From: Planctomycetaceae bacterium
Lineage (GTDB): Bacteria; Planctomycetota; Planctomycetia; Pirellulales; Lacipirellulaceae
Assembly (NCBI GenBank): GCA_002702655.1
Contig: PABB01000076.1
Location: 1 to 64,000, forward strand
Length of the DNA: 64,000 nt
Direction: 5' to 3'
The notes below the pieces were generated by a model. That model was given only the letters and a program-made list of their open reading frames with translations, did not search any database and had not been told where the DNA came from. Numbering within the stretch: the first letter of the stretch is position 1; every line of letters starts with the position of its first letter. The position numbers and the translations under genes are program-made. This document shows positions 27,988 through 37,188 of the stretch, in pieces.

Positions 27988-29598
27988 ATGTCGCGTTCCG
28001 AGATTCGCCACGTCCTGGTCGTCGATGATAACCCCGACGATCGGGCGGCCGTCGTCCGCTCACTGCGCGCCGACACGGCGAATCGCTACACGTTTCACGA
28101 GGCGGAATCGGGGGCGGAGGCTCTCAAGCTCTACGCTGTCGCCAGCGACGCCCTGGATCTGATCGTTCTCGACTACCGCCTGAACGATATGAATGCCGGC
28201 GAAATCGTCGCCCAAATGCTCAAGGACGACGAGATCCCCTCTGTGCCGATTGTGCTGTTGACCGGCACCATGGGCGGCGAGGGACGCAGCGAGCTGTTGG
28301 CACTGGGCGTTCAGGATTACTTCTCCAAGTCGGCGGTCACCAGCGAGTTGCTGCCGCGAATCGCGGATAATGCGATCGAACGGCATCGCTTGATGTGGCA
28401 GCTCTACGAGAGCGAGCAGGCCGCCGCCGCCGCTCAGGACGAAGCCGAACGCGCGAATCGGGTCAAATCGCAGTTCCTCACCTCGATTAGCCACGAGTTG
28501 CGCACGCCGCTGACGGCAATTCTTGGGTTCACCGAACTGGTGCGACGCGACCCCACTGCAGCCGACGCCGATCGCATGCTCGAGATGATGGCGACCAACG
28601 GCAATCACCTCGCCGAACTTCTCGACGACCTCATCGACATCGCCAAAATCGAGGCGGATCGCCTGGAGGTCGTCGCCTCCCCGAGTCGACTGCGAGACGT
28701 AATCCAAGCCGCCTGCGACCTGATGGCAGTTCGCGCATGCGAGAATGGACTCAAGCTCAGGTGCGACATCGCCCCCTCGGTGCCGGAGAAAGCTGCCATC
28801 GATCCGATGCGGCTCAGGCAGATTCTGATCAATCTGCTCAGCAATGCCATCAAATTCACCGACGCTGGCGAAGTCCGGTGCAATGCGATCTGCACCGACG
28901 GGGACGAAGTTGTTATTCGCGTGGAAGATACGGGACGGGGCATCGCGACGGAAAAAGTCGCTCGTATCTTCGACCCCTTCGTCCAGGGCGACGATTCCGC
29001 TGACAAGCGCCGCACCGGAGTTGGCCTGGGCCTGGCCATCAGCAAACGATTGGCCCAGATGATGGGCGGAGATCTGACCATCGAGTCAACATCGCCGCAG
29101 GGAACGACGTTTCTGTTGACCATCGAGGCGCCGTGCACTGAAGGTGAACCAGCAAACGGCCAACGCACACTGGGAGGGCCAGTTGGCAACGCGTTCCGGG
29201 CGGCTGCTTCCGAGGACTCCTGGGCAGGCAAGCGAGTCTTGCTCGCAGAGGACACGCCTGCCAACCGGTTTTTGCTCCGCAAGTTACTCGAGCCAACGGG
29301 CGTCGAACTGGATTGCGTGGAAGACGGCGAGCAAGCCGTGAAACGCGCCCTGGTCCGCCTGGCCGAGGGGGATCCCTACGACTTGTTGCTGATGGACATG
29401 CAGATGCCGGTGATGGACGGCTTCGAGGCCGTCACGCAGCTTGTCCGCCTGGGCCACGCGGCGCCCATCATTGCCGTCACGGCGGCCGCCTTGAGCGCTG
29501 AGCGCGAGCGTTGCATGGCGGTCGGCTGCAGCGAGGTGGTAACCAAACCGATCGATTTCGACGAGCTTCAATTCGTCATGAACAAGTACCTCGGTTGA
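27988..29598 (+). CDS. Hybrid histidine kinase (REC-HisKA-HATPase-REC)
   Basis: 536 residues; ATG at 27988, 19 bases after the regulator. Receiver at about 5-120 (VLVVDDNPDDR, VLDYRL), coiled linker, HisKA with ISHELRTPLTAILGFTEL (His near 168), HATPase (LINLLSNAIKF, VEDTGRGI, GVGLGLAI) and a second receiver (LLAEDTPANR, LLLMDMQMPVMDG, Asp near 469). No membrane segment, so cytoplasmic. Placed right after the phytochrome operon, suggesting input from that regulator through its N-terminal receiver. Confidence 0.92.
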   Translation: MSRSEIRHVLVVDDNPDDRAAVVRSLRADTANRYTFHEAESGAEALKLYAVASDALDLIVLDYRLNDMNAGEIVAQMLKDDEIPSVPIVLLTGTMGGEGRSELLALGVQDYFSKSAVTSELLPRIADNAIERHRLMWQLYESEQAAAAAQDEAERANRVKSQFLTSISHELRTPLTAILGFTELVRRDPTAADADRMLEMMATNGNHLAELLDDLIDIAKIEADRLEVVASPSRLRDVIQAACDLMAVRACENGLKLRCDIAPSVPEKAAIDPMRLRQILINLLSNAIKFTDAGEVRCNAICTDGDEVVIRVEDTGRGIATEKVARIFDPFVQGDDSADKRRTGVGLGLAISKRLAQMMGGDLTIESTSPQGTTFLLTIEAPCTEGEPANGQRTLGGPVGNAFRAAASEDSWAGKRVLLAEDTPANRFLLRKLLEPTGVELDCVEDGEQAVKRALVRLAEGDPYDLLLMDMQMPVMDGFEAVTQLVRLGHAAPIIAVTAAALSAERERCMAVGCSEVVTKPIDFDELQFVMNKYLG

Positions 29599-29859
29599 AG
29601 GCGGGCCGGCGCTGCCGGTTGCGCCCAAGAGCGACGCCGACAGAGTCAGGGCGGGTTATCAGCCCCCCATTGTTTCTTCCGCGAGAGTGAGATGCGCGGT
29701 CCGCTCCACGGCTGCTATAATCTTCCGCGGGAAGCCGTTGCCCCGATTTCGAACGTGCTGGCATCGCAGATCAATTCCCAGTTTGCCGATGACGGCGCGC
29801 CAGACCTTCGGGCAACGCCTTGGTAGCCACGACGCGGGGGCGACGCAACTCGCCGCACT

Positions 29860-32424
29860 ATGAAGTCTCGCCCGAACCGATTTCACGCCGACTCGTCCAT
29901 TCTGGCTGCCGGCGCGCTCATTGCCTTGCTCGCGCTGGGGATCGCGCTGACGTTGAGCAATGTCCGGCGGGTCAACCAAGACGCCGACTGGGTCGCCCAT
30001 AGCTACGAAGTCATGGAGGCGGTCGCCGACATACGTGGGCGGCTGCGCGAGGCGGAGGCAGTCCAGCGGACGTTTCTCATCCAGGGCGGCTCCAGCGTTC
30101 CGACCGAGTTACATGACAATCTCGCGCGCGCCCGCGATGAAATGACGCAGCTTACGAAGTTGGTCGCCGACAACGAGGACCAAACCCAGCGTGCCAGCGA
30201 ACTCGACAAACTTGTCGAGCAGTTCGGCGAATCGTTGGTCGAATCGGCTCAAATCCGCATCGATCAGGGATTCGAGGCGTCACGGGAGATCGTTCGGCAG
30301 GGCGAAGAGAGTCGGCAGACGGCCGCCATGGCTGAAATCTTGCGCGACCTGGACGCAACCGAGCGCCGTCTGCTGCATGATCGCCTCGCCGAACAACGGT
30401 CCTCCTATCGCCAAGCATTCATTGTCGGCTTGCTGGCCGGGCTAACCGGCATTGCCGGGCTCGTCGCGCTGATCCTCATGCAACGTCGGCGTCTGGCCGA
30501 CCGCGTGGCCGCCGCCACCGTCATCGCCGAACAACGCGAACGGCTTGCGACCATCGTCGAATCCTCCAACGACGCCATCATCAGCAAATCACTGGACGGG
30601 CGTATCGAGAGCTGGAACGCGGCGGCGGAAAAGCTGCTCGGCTACACCGGCGCCGAGGCGATCGGCCAACCGGTCACGCTCATCCTCCCGCCAGAAGGCG
30701 AGGCTGAAGAACTCTTGCTGATCGAGCGGCTCCGCAAAGGCGAGCGAATCGAACTGTACGAGACGACCCGCCGCCACAAGGACGGCCGCCTGGTGGACGT
30801 CTCGCTGACGCTGTCCCCGGTTCATGACAGCGGCGGTCGCATCAACGGGGCGTCGACGATCATCCGAGACATCAGCGAACGATTGGAAGCCGAACGGACG
30901 CGTCGCGAGAGCGAGGAACGATTTCGCACGCTCGCCGACAACATGTCGCAGTTCGCCTGGATGGCCGATGCCAAGGGCTGGATCTTCTGGTACAACCGCC
31001 GCTGGTACGACTACACGGGTACGACGCTCGAGGAGATGCAGGGTTGGGGCTGGAAGAAAGTCCATCACCCGGACCATCTCGAGCGCGTGGTCGAGCGCCT
31101 TCAGCGTTCATGGGATACGGGCGAGGAGTGGGAAGATATGTTTCCCCTCCGCAGCAAGACGGGGGAGTACCGGTGGTTTCTCTCCCGTGCTTTGCCCATT
31201 CGCGACGAGGATGGCAAGATCCTGCGGTGGCTGGGAACAAACACCGATGTGACCGAGCAACGGGAGGCGGAACAGGCGCTCCAAGAAGCCGACCGGCGAA
31301 AGAACGAGTTCCTCGCCATGCTCGCCCACGAGTTGCGCAATCCGTTGGGGCCAATTCGCAACGGATTGGAAATCCTCGATCGCGAGCAGGCCTACGACGC
31401 CGAGGCGGTTCCGCTGATGCGGCGGCAGGTCGATCAACTCGTGCGACTTGTCGAGGATTTGCTCGACGTCTCGCGGATCATGCGCGGCAAGGTCGAACTG
31501 CGCAAGGCGCCGGTCGAGTTAAATGAGTTGGTTCAGCAATCCGTCGTTTCCGTTCGCGATTTGATCGACCGGCGGGGTCAAACGCTTGATGTGAGTTTGT
31601 CGGACGGCGAAGTGTGGCTGTCGGCCGATGCCGTCCGACTGACTCAAGTCGTGGGCAATTTGTTGAACAACGCCTCGAAGTATTCTGACGCCGGCGGCGC
31701 CATACAAATTGCCGTCACGCGCAATGGCGATGAGGCGGAAATTGCCATTCGCGACGACGGCATGGGCATCGAGGCGGAGTTGTTGCCGCATGTCTTCGAG
31801 CTTTTCACGCAGGCTGACCGGGCCTTGGATCGTTCGCAGGGCGGACTGGGAATTGGCCTGACCGTCGTCAATCAGCTTGTCCACCGCCACGGCGGACGCG
31901 TGGAGGCGGCGAGCGACGGACTGGGCCATGGCTCGGTCTTCACGATCACTCTTCCGGTGGACGACGCGGCCAAAATTGATGCGGCGCCCGCGGACGGTTC
32001 GCAGCACAAGCCGGCAAGCATTTCAGACTGCTTTCGAATCCTCGTCGTCGACGACAACGTCGGGGCAGCGTGGATGTTGACCCGGCTGCTGGAAAAGATT
32101 GGCCACCATCAGGTGAAAGCCGTGCACGACGGTCCCTCGGCCATTGCCGAGGTCCGCAAATCGGACACCGATGTCGTGATCCTCGACATCGGATTGCCGG
32201 GGATGGACGGCTACGAAGTCGCCCGTCGCCTGCGGGCACGGCCGCGAGCCCGCCGGCTCACGCTCATCGCACTGACAGGGTACGGACAGGAGGAGGATCG
32301 TCGCCGAACGGACGCAGCGGGGTTCGACTTTCATCTGGTGAAGCCGGCGAACATCGACGAGATCGAGGGGATCCTGGCGGAAATCGCCTCCGCGCCGGCA
32401 ACTCCCGATGCGTCGACAAGCTGA
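29860..32424 (+). CDS. Membrane hybrid kinase: CHASE3-PAS-PAS-HisKA-HATPase-REC
   Basis: 854 residues. Membrane helix at about 13-32, an extracytoplasmic CHASE3-like helical region (about 40-185, ending ERRLLHDRLAEQRSSYRQ), a second helix (about 187-210), two PAS domains (about 228-345 and 350-470, the second with WYDYTG and GWGWKKVHHPD). HisKA with LAHELRNPLGPIRNGLEIL (His near 489), HATPase and a C-terminal receiver (VVILDIGLPGMDG, Asp near 774). No strong ribosome site. Sensor of an unknown signal. Confidence 0.92.
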   Translation: MKSRPNRFHADSSILAAGALIALLALGIALTLSNVRRVNQDADWVAHSYEVMEAVADIRGRLREAEAVQRTFLIQGGSSVPTELHDNLARARDEMTQLTKLVADNEDQTQRASELDKLVEQFGESLVESAQIRIDQGFEASREIVRQGEESRQTAAMAEILRDLDATERRLLHDRLAEQRSSYRQAFIVGLLAGLTGIAGLVALILMQRRRLADRVAAATVIAEQRERLATIVESSNDAIISKSLDGRIESWNAAAEKLLGYTGAEAIGQPVTLILPPEGEAEELLLIERLRKGERIELYETTRRHKDGRLVDVSLTLSPVHDSGGRINGASTIIRDISERLEAERTRRESEERFRTLADNMSQFAWMADAKGWIFWYNRRWYDYTGTTLEEMQGWGWKKVHHPDHLERVVERLQRSWDTGEEWEDMFPLRSKTGEYRWFLSRALPIRDEDGKILRWLGTNTDVTEQREAEQALQEADRRKNEFLAMLAHELRNPLGPIRNGLEILDREQAYDAEAVPLMRRQVDQLVRLVEDLLDVSRIMRGKVELRKAPVELNELVQQSVVSVRDLIDRRGQTLDVSLSDGEVWLSADAVRLTQVVGNLLNNASKYSDAGGAIQIAVTRNGDEAEIAIRDDGMGIEAELLPHVFELFTQADRALDRSQGGLGIGLTVVNQLVHRHGGRVEAASDGLGHGSVFTITLPVDDAAKIDAAPADGSQHKPASISDCFRILVVDDNVGAAWMLTRLLEKIGHHQVKAVHDGPSAIAEVRKSDTDVVILDIGLPGMDGYEVARRLRARPRARRLTLIALTGYGQEEDRRRTDAAGFDFHLVKPANIDEIEGILAEIASAPATPDASTS

Positions 32425-32597
32425 GCCGCCCGGTGGGCTGGAGCGAGCGTGCCATTCTTGGCGGGCGCTGCCGAGGGCGCGCTTGCGATGTCGCCAGAAT
32501 TGGATGACAATCGCGACGTCGCCTGGGGGGCTCGGCGGCATCTTGGACGACCGGCAAGCCCCTGTGCGGTTCCCTATGCACCGAAGAGAGCATCCCG

Positions 32598-33188
32598 ATG
32601 GGTTGTGACTCGCTTGACGTTGTCATTGCGCACGCCTGCGCCGATACACGACAGACGCTTCAGGGCGTGCTCGACTGTTTGGGACATTCAATCGTCGGCG
32701 TCTGCAAATCGACGAACGAGATGCGCGCCGTCTGCCAGGAGGCAAATCCTGGGCTGATCTTCTCTGGCGTCGAGATGCCCGGGGGCGACGCCATCACCGC
32801 CCTCGTCGAGATGAGCGAGTCAAATCCCACGCCGGCGATTGTGGTCACGCCAAAGATGTCGCTCGCGAATGTGGAGAAGGCCCTGCAGGATCACGTGATG
32901 GCCTATCTGGTTGAGCCGGTCGACGCCGAGCAAATCAAGCCGACCATCTATCTGGTCTGTCAGCGCTTCCGCGAGTTTGAGGCGCTGAAAGATGAGAACG
33001 AGGATCTCAAGCAGACTCTGGCAGACCGCAAGGTCATCGAGCGCGCTAAGGGCATCCTCATGGGGCAACGCGGCCTCTCGGAACCGGATGCATTCCGGAC
33101 CCTCCAGAAACTTGCGCAGTCGAAGCGGATGAAACTCGTTCGCACCGCCGCGGAGATTATCGAGACTGCCGAAGCCAGCGTCGAATAG
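32598..33188 (+). CDS. ANTAR-domain regulator with degenerate receiver
   Basis: 196 residues. C-terminal ANTAR RNA-binding domain (about 135-190: RKVIERAKGILMGQRGLSE and AFRTLQKLAQ) after a coiled coil (about 115-135). N-terminal domain has the receiver fold, but the phosphoacceptor position reads Gly (LIFSGVEMPGGD) and the acidic pocket is absent (VVIAHACADTR). So it probably acts without phosphorylation, or through protein contact. ANTAR proteins prevent transcription termination by binding paired hairpins in leader RNA. Last gene of the signalling array. Confidence 0.9.
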   Translation: MGCDSLDVVIAHACADTRQTLQGVLDCLGHSIVGVCKSTNEMRAVCQEANPGLIFSGVEMPGGDAITALVEMSESNPTPAIVVTPKMSLANVEKALQDHVMAYLVEPVDAEQIKPTIYLVCQRFREFEALKDENEDLKQTLADRKVIERAKGILMGQRGLSEPDAFRTLQKLAQSKRMKLVRTAAEIIETAEASVE

Positions 33189-33397
33189 GCCAGCCGCCAA
33201 CTCCGGCGCGGTGGAGCCCCCGGGGGGGCAAGCTTCCGCGGAGATCGCACTGCCGCTCAGCCCATTGGCTCGCGGGCGATCAGGCTGGTCGATGCGGGGG
33301 CAAGTTCGCAAGTAGCGAGCCCGCTTCTCGAGGCTCGTCCCCTATCATTTCGCCGCAAAACTGGTCGTTTTAGCGAGCGTCCAACCCTCAGAGCCAT

Positions 33398-33413
33398 TGG
33401 CACGCCATATGCG
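33398..33413 (+). promoter_or_regulatory. Sigma-54 (-24/-12) promoter candidate before DUF1328 gene
   Basis: TGGCACGCCATATGCG: GG and GC with the exact spacing of -24/-12 promoters, and TGGCACG is a full match to the -24 consensus. It lies about 93 bases before the DUF1328 start, within an otherwise empty 317-base gap (33189-33505). Confidence 0.65.
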
Positions 33414-33505
33414 GGTTGTGTTGATCGGTCGGAAAGACCGCCAACGTCGAACACGCCGCGTGGTCGACATCGACACAACTGACTCCATCTGCCGAGGACT
33501 GAACC

Positions 33506-33673
33506 ATGCTTAGTTGGGCTCTGACATTTTTGATTATCGCGTTGATCGCTGCCGTGCTGGGTTTCGGCGGCCTCGCTGGCGCGGCCACGGGAATCGCCAA
33601 GATCCTGTTCTTCGCCTTCCTGGTGCTGTTCGTGGTGAGCCTGATTGTTCCCCGCTTCCGCAGCAGCGTCTAG
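33506..33673 (+). CDS. DUF1328 family small membrane protein (YtjA-like)
   Basis: 55 residues; ATG at 33506 with GAGG eight bases upstream. Starts [20 protein letters not shown] and ends [14 protein letters not shown], with two membrane helices and the [14 protein letters not shown] linker typical of DUF1328. Cytoplasmic-membrane protein linked to stress in other bacteria; function unknown. It is followed by a strong terminator and preceded by a sigma-54-type promoter, so it is a single-gene unit. Confidence 0.9.
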   Translation: MLSWALTFLIIALIAAVLGFGGLAGAATGIAKILFFAFLVLFVVSLIVPRFRSSV

Positions 33674-33700
33674 CACAGGCAAGAGCGACGACATTCAAAC

Positions 33701-33737
33701 TGCCCCGCCCGGCCATACGGCCCCGCGGGGCATTTTT
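33701..33737 (+). terminator. Rho-independent terminator after DUF1328 gene
   Basis: Stem TGCCCCGC / GCGGGGCA with an inner CCG/CGG pair, followed by five T. It lies 27 bases after the DUF1328 stop. Confidence 0.8.
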
Positions 33738-33906
33738 CTTGCGCTGAGTTTCCGTACGAGTCGCACGCGCGATCACTGACGTCGATCGGCGGGCGCGCTA
33801 CTTGCAAGTGCTTCTTGCGACGGCATCGGCTGGCATGGAGCAGACCGCCGCAGACCGTATCCATATCCAGGCCCCTGCACGCCCAGATCCCCAGCGAAGG
33901 GTTGAA

Positions 33907-34497
33907 ATGAGCGAATCTCAAGCAACCGCCACACTCACGTCGATGGTCGACGACCTGGTTGACGACACCGACGGCGACGAAGCCACGGTGGGCGAGCTGC
34001 TCAGCGTGATTTCCACGCGCAGTTTCGGGCCGTTGTTGCTGATTCCGTCGCTGATCTTGCTGTCGCCGCTGGGGGGCATTCCGGGCATGCCGGCGATTGT
34101 CGCGACGGTCATTGTCCTCATGGCAGGTCAAATGATCGCCGGCAGGGCGCATCCCTGGCTGCCGCAATTCATGCTGGACTTGTCGTTCGATCGGCAACGA
34201 TTGATCGACTCGCAGGACCGACTCAAGAGCATCCTCAAAATCATCGGCAAGGCGTCCAAGCCGCGGCTGCAGTCGCTGGTCACGCCCACCGCTGAGAAGT
34301 TCGTCGCGGCCACCTGCATTGTCCTCGCGCTGACCTTCCTCCCGCTAGGATTCGTGCCGTTCGCGGTCGCCGTTCCAGCCGCCGCGATTTGCGTCATGTC
34401 GCTGGGGCTCATGACGCGGGACGGTCTGCTGACGCTGATCGGGCTGTTGGCGAGTGTCGCTACCTTGGCGGGAGCGGGGTCCATGCTGCTCCGATAG
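33907..34497 (+). CDS. ExoD family protein (exopolysaccharide synthesis)
   Basis: 196 residues; ATG at 33907 with AAGGG upstream. Family pattern: GDEATVGELLSVISTRSFGPLLL, then hydrophobic GGIPGMPAI, an amphipathic middle (LIDSQDRLKSILKII) and two to three more membrane helices at the C-terminus. ExoD proteins affect exopolysaccharide production and alkaline or other stress tolerance in rhizobia; their mechanism is unknown. Sits among stress and envelope genes. Confidence 0.88.
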   Translation: MSESQATATLTSMVDDLVDDTDGDEATVGELLSVISTRSFGPLLLIPSLILLSPLGGIPGMPAIVATVIVLMAGQMIAGRAHPWLPQFMLDLSFDRQRLIDSQDRLKSILKIIGKASKPRLQSLVTPTAEKFVAATCIVLALTFLPLGFVPFAVAVPAAAICVMSLGLMTRDGLLTLIGLLASVATLAGAGSMLLR

Positions 34498-34557
34498 AGA
34501 TGCGATCTGACGAGAGTCCGATGGACGGCGCTCACCACGTTATTGCTGCCAACGACG

Positions 34558-34592
34558 AAGCCCGACCTGCTGGTTGCCCACAGGCCGGGCTT
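34558..34592. terminator. Terminator between convergent exoD-like and TM2 genes
   Basis: Stem AAGCCCG / CGGGCTT with an inner CTG/CAG pair, followed by GTTT on the plus strand and preceded by short pyrimidine-poor sequence. It lies between converging genes and could serve both directions. Confidence 0.6.
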
Positions 34593-34650
34593 GTTTCACT
34601 CAACGATGGCCAAGGCGCCGTCGCACGTTTCAGGCACAGTAATCGTGCAT

Positions 34651-35097
34651 TTATGGGCCGTTCGCTTCGCTGACCTGTCCGTTGAGCGTCCAGAAGTCGT
34701 AGAGCACGCCCAATCCGACGAGACCGCCGGTGAGCAGGTACAGCACGCCCGTCACCCATTTCCCCAAGTAGAACCGGTGCACGCCGAAGATTCCGAGGAA
34801 GGTGAGCAGGAGCCAGGCGATCGTGTGATCGATCGGCCCTGCGAGGTAGCGATGGTTGGCGCTGCGGTTCAGAGCGGGCATGAGAAACAAGTCAATGATC
34901 CACCCCACGCCAAGCAAGCCGAGCGTAAAGAAATAGATCGTGCCGCTCAACGGCTTGCCGTAATAGAAGCGGTGCGCTCCGAGGAATCCGAAGAGCCACA
35001 ACGCATACCCCACTGGCAGGTAGTGGGATTGCTCGTCGGGTTGCTCGGCGAGCGAGTAGGTCGAATTCCAGTTTCCGGTTGCTGTCGCATTTGCCAT
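34651..35097 (-). CDS. Protein with two TM2 domains
   Basis: 148 residues; ATG at 35095-35097 with GGAG upstream. Two TM2 modules in tandem: YALWLFGFLGAHRFYYGK at about 31-48 and LLLTFLGIFGVHRFYLGKW at about 96-114. Each is followed by a second helix ending in a conserved Asp (WIIDLFLM, VLYDFWTLN). Four membrane helices in total. TM2 proteins are mostly uncharacterised membrane proteins. The tandem arrangement is less common than a single copy. Confidence 0.85.
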   Translation of the reverse strand: MANATATGNWNSTYSLAEQPDEQSHYLPVGYALWLFGFLGAHRFYYGKPLSGTIYFFTLGLLGVGWIIDLFLMPALNRSANHRYLAGPIDHTIAWLLLTFLGIFGVHRFYLGKWVTGVLYLLTGGLVGLGVLYDFWTLNGQVSEANGP

Positions 35098-35159
35098 GGT
35101 AGTCGCTCCATGTTGGAGGTGAGGTCATTCAGTTGTCGATCTCTCGCGGGCGCAGTCGC

Positions 35160-36728
35160 CTACGCCCCAACCGCAGTCTCCTGGCCGGAGTCGCGAGGCG
35201 CGGCGGCTTGGCGGCCGGCTCCCACTGCGGCAAGGCACATGTCGACGACGTCGGTGATCGACGCGGGGTTCGAGGCGGGGCGACCGACGCCCGCGGCGGT
35301 CAGGACGGTCTCGGAGTCGTTGCGGTGCAACGAGCCGTGCGATCCCCCCTGGTATCTTTCGCCGCCGTTGACGACAAATTGGCAGCCGGGACGTGCGGTG
35401 AGCCACAGGGCCGCCTGGCGGCCCGGCGCTCCCGAGGCGATCCGCTGAAGTGCGTCGGGATAGTCGCCGTAGCTCAGTCGACCTTCGCTGTCGACGTCCG
35501 CATCGACCGCACTCAGCGAGCCGGAAATGGCCCACCGGCGGCCATTGTCGTCGACGACGTGTTGTGCGTCTGCGGCATCTCCCCGACCCTCCGCACTCTC
35601 GGGCGCCGCGACGGGTGAGAACCGCAACTCGCCCCGATCTCGGGTCCGTATGCAGAATCGGTTGACCTCGCCGTTTTTCCAGATCGCCTGGTCGACGCGG
35701 CCATCGCCCAGCGCCAGCGAGGCCAGATGCCGCAGGTCGGAGAATCGCTCCTCTCGCACGCAGATTTGAGCCGATCGCATGTTGGAGCAGACGTACAGAG
35801 CCTGCGTGTCATCCCAGGAGTCGCCGGGCATCGCGATTGGCTCATCGGCAAACAGCCCTTCGACGGAAATGTCGCGGGCGTCGGCGTCGTCCAGCAGATC
35901 GTCATGACCATGATCGCCGACGATGATGATGGCCGTGTCGCTGAGCCACGCATCGAGGCCGCCTCGCTCGCGAGCGATCGCCTGCAGCGCTTGGTCGACC
36001 TGCTGAACGGTCTCCAGCGCCGTCGCCGGGCCGCGTGCGTGACTGTCAAAGTCGTTATCGGGGCAATAAGCGACGGTGACAGCCGATTGCGAGTCGGATC
36101 GCAGCAACGCCTCAAGATGCTTCAGCGTCGCCTGGTCGTTGAAGCCAAATCGGTTGAGCGGGCCACTCGGGTAGTCGACTTGCGCGTCGCCCGGCAGGTC
36201 AAGACTTATGAAGTCTCCCAGCATCAACCGGTCCGGTCCCGCGACGGGGCGATCCCAAGTGACGCCCGGCAGCAGCTTCAGCAGCAGAGGAGCCTGCAGA
36301 TCGTGTGGAACGGGCCCGCGACGCCACATGAGATTGAGATTGGCCGAGTCCTTGCCGCTCGCGGCCAGATGTTCGTAGAGCGTCGGCACGCGCAGCAGAT
36401 CATCGTTGAGCGTCTGCACAAAGTCGTCGACAACCGTGCTGAGGCCTTCGCGCAACATCACCCGCGGCGCCCCGCCAAAGTACTCGACGTCGTCGATGGC
36501 TTGGTCGTACCAGAAGGCGCCCTGAACGCCGTGCTTCACGGGCGGTGCGCCCGTGACCAGCGAGGCCGTCGCTGCGGGCGTGATCGACGGATAGATGGAC
36601 TGGCACGGCGTCGCGAAGCCCCGTTCTTCGATCGCGGCGAAGAAGGGCAGACGTCCCTGCTGCATGGCTGGGTGTACGACGCGCCACGCGAGCCCGTCGA
36701 CGATGATTAAGACGACGTTGTGCGGCAT
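35160..36728 (-). CDS. Alkaline-phosphatase-superfamily protein (nucleotide pyrophosphatase/phosphodiesterase type)
   Basis: 522 residues from ATG at 36726-36728 (an ATG at 36761 is possible). Metal site 1 in VLIIVDGLAW, nucleophile Ser/Thr region in SIYPSITPAATASLVTGAPP, metal ligands in DFDSHARGP and VGDHGHDDL: the standard set for type I phosphodiesterases. No signal peptide is seen. It hydrolyses phosphoester or related bonds; the substrate is unknown. It diverges from dps. Confidence 0.88.
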   Translation of the reverse strand: MPHNVVLIIVDGLAWRVVHPAMQQGRLPFFAAIEERGFATPCQSIYPSITPAATASLVTGAPPVKHGVQGAFWYDQAIDDVEYFGGAPRVMLREGLSTVVDDFVQTLNDDLLRVPTLYEHLAASGKDSANLNLMWRRGPVPHDLQAPLLLKLLPGVTWDRPVAGPDRLMLGDFISLDLPGDAQVDYPSGPLNRFGFNDQATLKHLEALLRSDSQSAVTVAYCPDNDFDSHARGPATALETVQQVDQALQAIARERGGLDAWLSDTAIIIVGDHGHDDLLDDADARDISVEGLFADEPIAMPGDSWDDTQALYVCSNMRSAQICVREERFSDLRHLASLALGDGRVDQAIWKNGEVNRFCIRTRDRGELRFSPVAAPESAEGRGDAADAQHVVDDNGRRWAISGSLSAVDADVDSEGRLSYGDYPDALQRIASGAPGRQAALWLTARPGCQFVVNGGERYQGGSHGSLHRNDSETVLTAAGVGRPASNPASITDVVDMCLAAVGAGRQAAAPRDSGQETAVGA

Positions 36729-37188
36729 GGTTTCCGTTTCTCGTTGGAGTGAATCCCGCATTCAAACGGGCGGCTCGCCCAGACTCCCTGCGCCACAAGC
36801 GTCGGGTCCGAGTCGGGCGGACTGATATCCCGGCGACTTGCGATGCAACTCGGGCGCCCAGCTCAGAGAAACTGACTCGACGAAGGACAACGGTTCGCAG
36901 CGACGATGGCGCCCTGCAATCCTGGTCGCCGCTCGACCAGACTGATTTCAGAAAGAACGCTTTCGCAGGGCGACGACGTCTCGGCCGAGCCCCCGACTTC
37001 TCAAGCAGCCTCGGCTTATGTCTCGGCGTATATAGCGTCCACTCCCAGCCACGATGTCCGCATGTGAATATTGGCATGCCGTCTGCGTATGTCTTACGGC
37101 AACGCAATCGACCGCACTGGGCCGCGTCGCAGCCAGCCGAGTTGGCGTCTGCTGACGAGCCCGCATCGAGAAAGAGTCAGCATAAGTT
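36729..37188. other. Divergent intergenic region, 460 bases
   Basis: Between the phosphatase-like gene (minus) and dps (plus). It holds the sigma-54-like site at 37072-37087 and otherwise no gene or hairpin I can support. Confidence 0.5.
37072..37087 (+). promoter_or_regulatory. Sigma-54 promoter candidate before dps
   Basis: TGGCATGCCGTCTGCG: GG/GC at the right spacing with a good -24 box and CTGC at -12. It is about 100 bases before the dps start. Confidence 0.5.

Noticed and set aside
32560-33505. Looked for paired hexaloop hairpins as the ANTAR target near its gene
   Set aside because: No two adjacent stems with the expected six-base loops could be defended by eye.
35727-36710. Plus-strand ORF of 327 codons
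   Set aside because: Antisense of the phosphatase-superfamily gene, which carries all its metal-ligand motifs.
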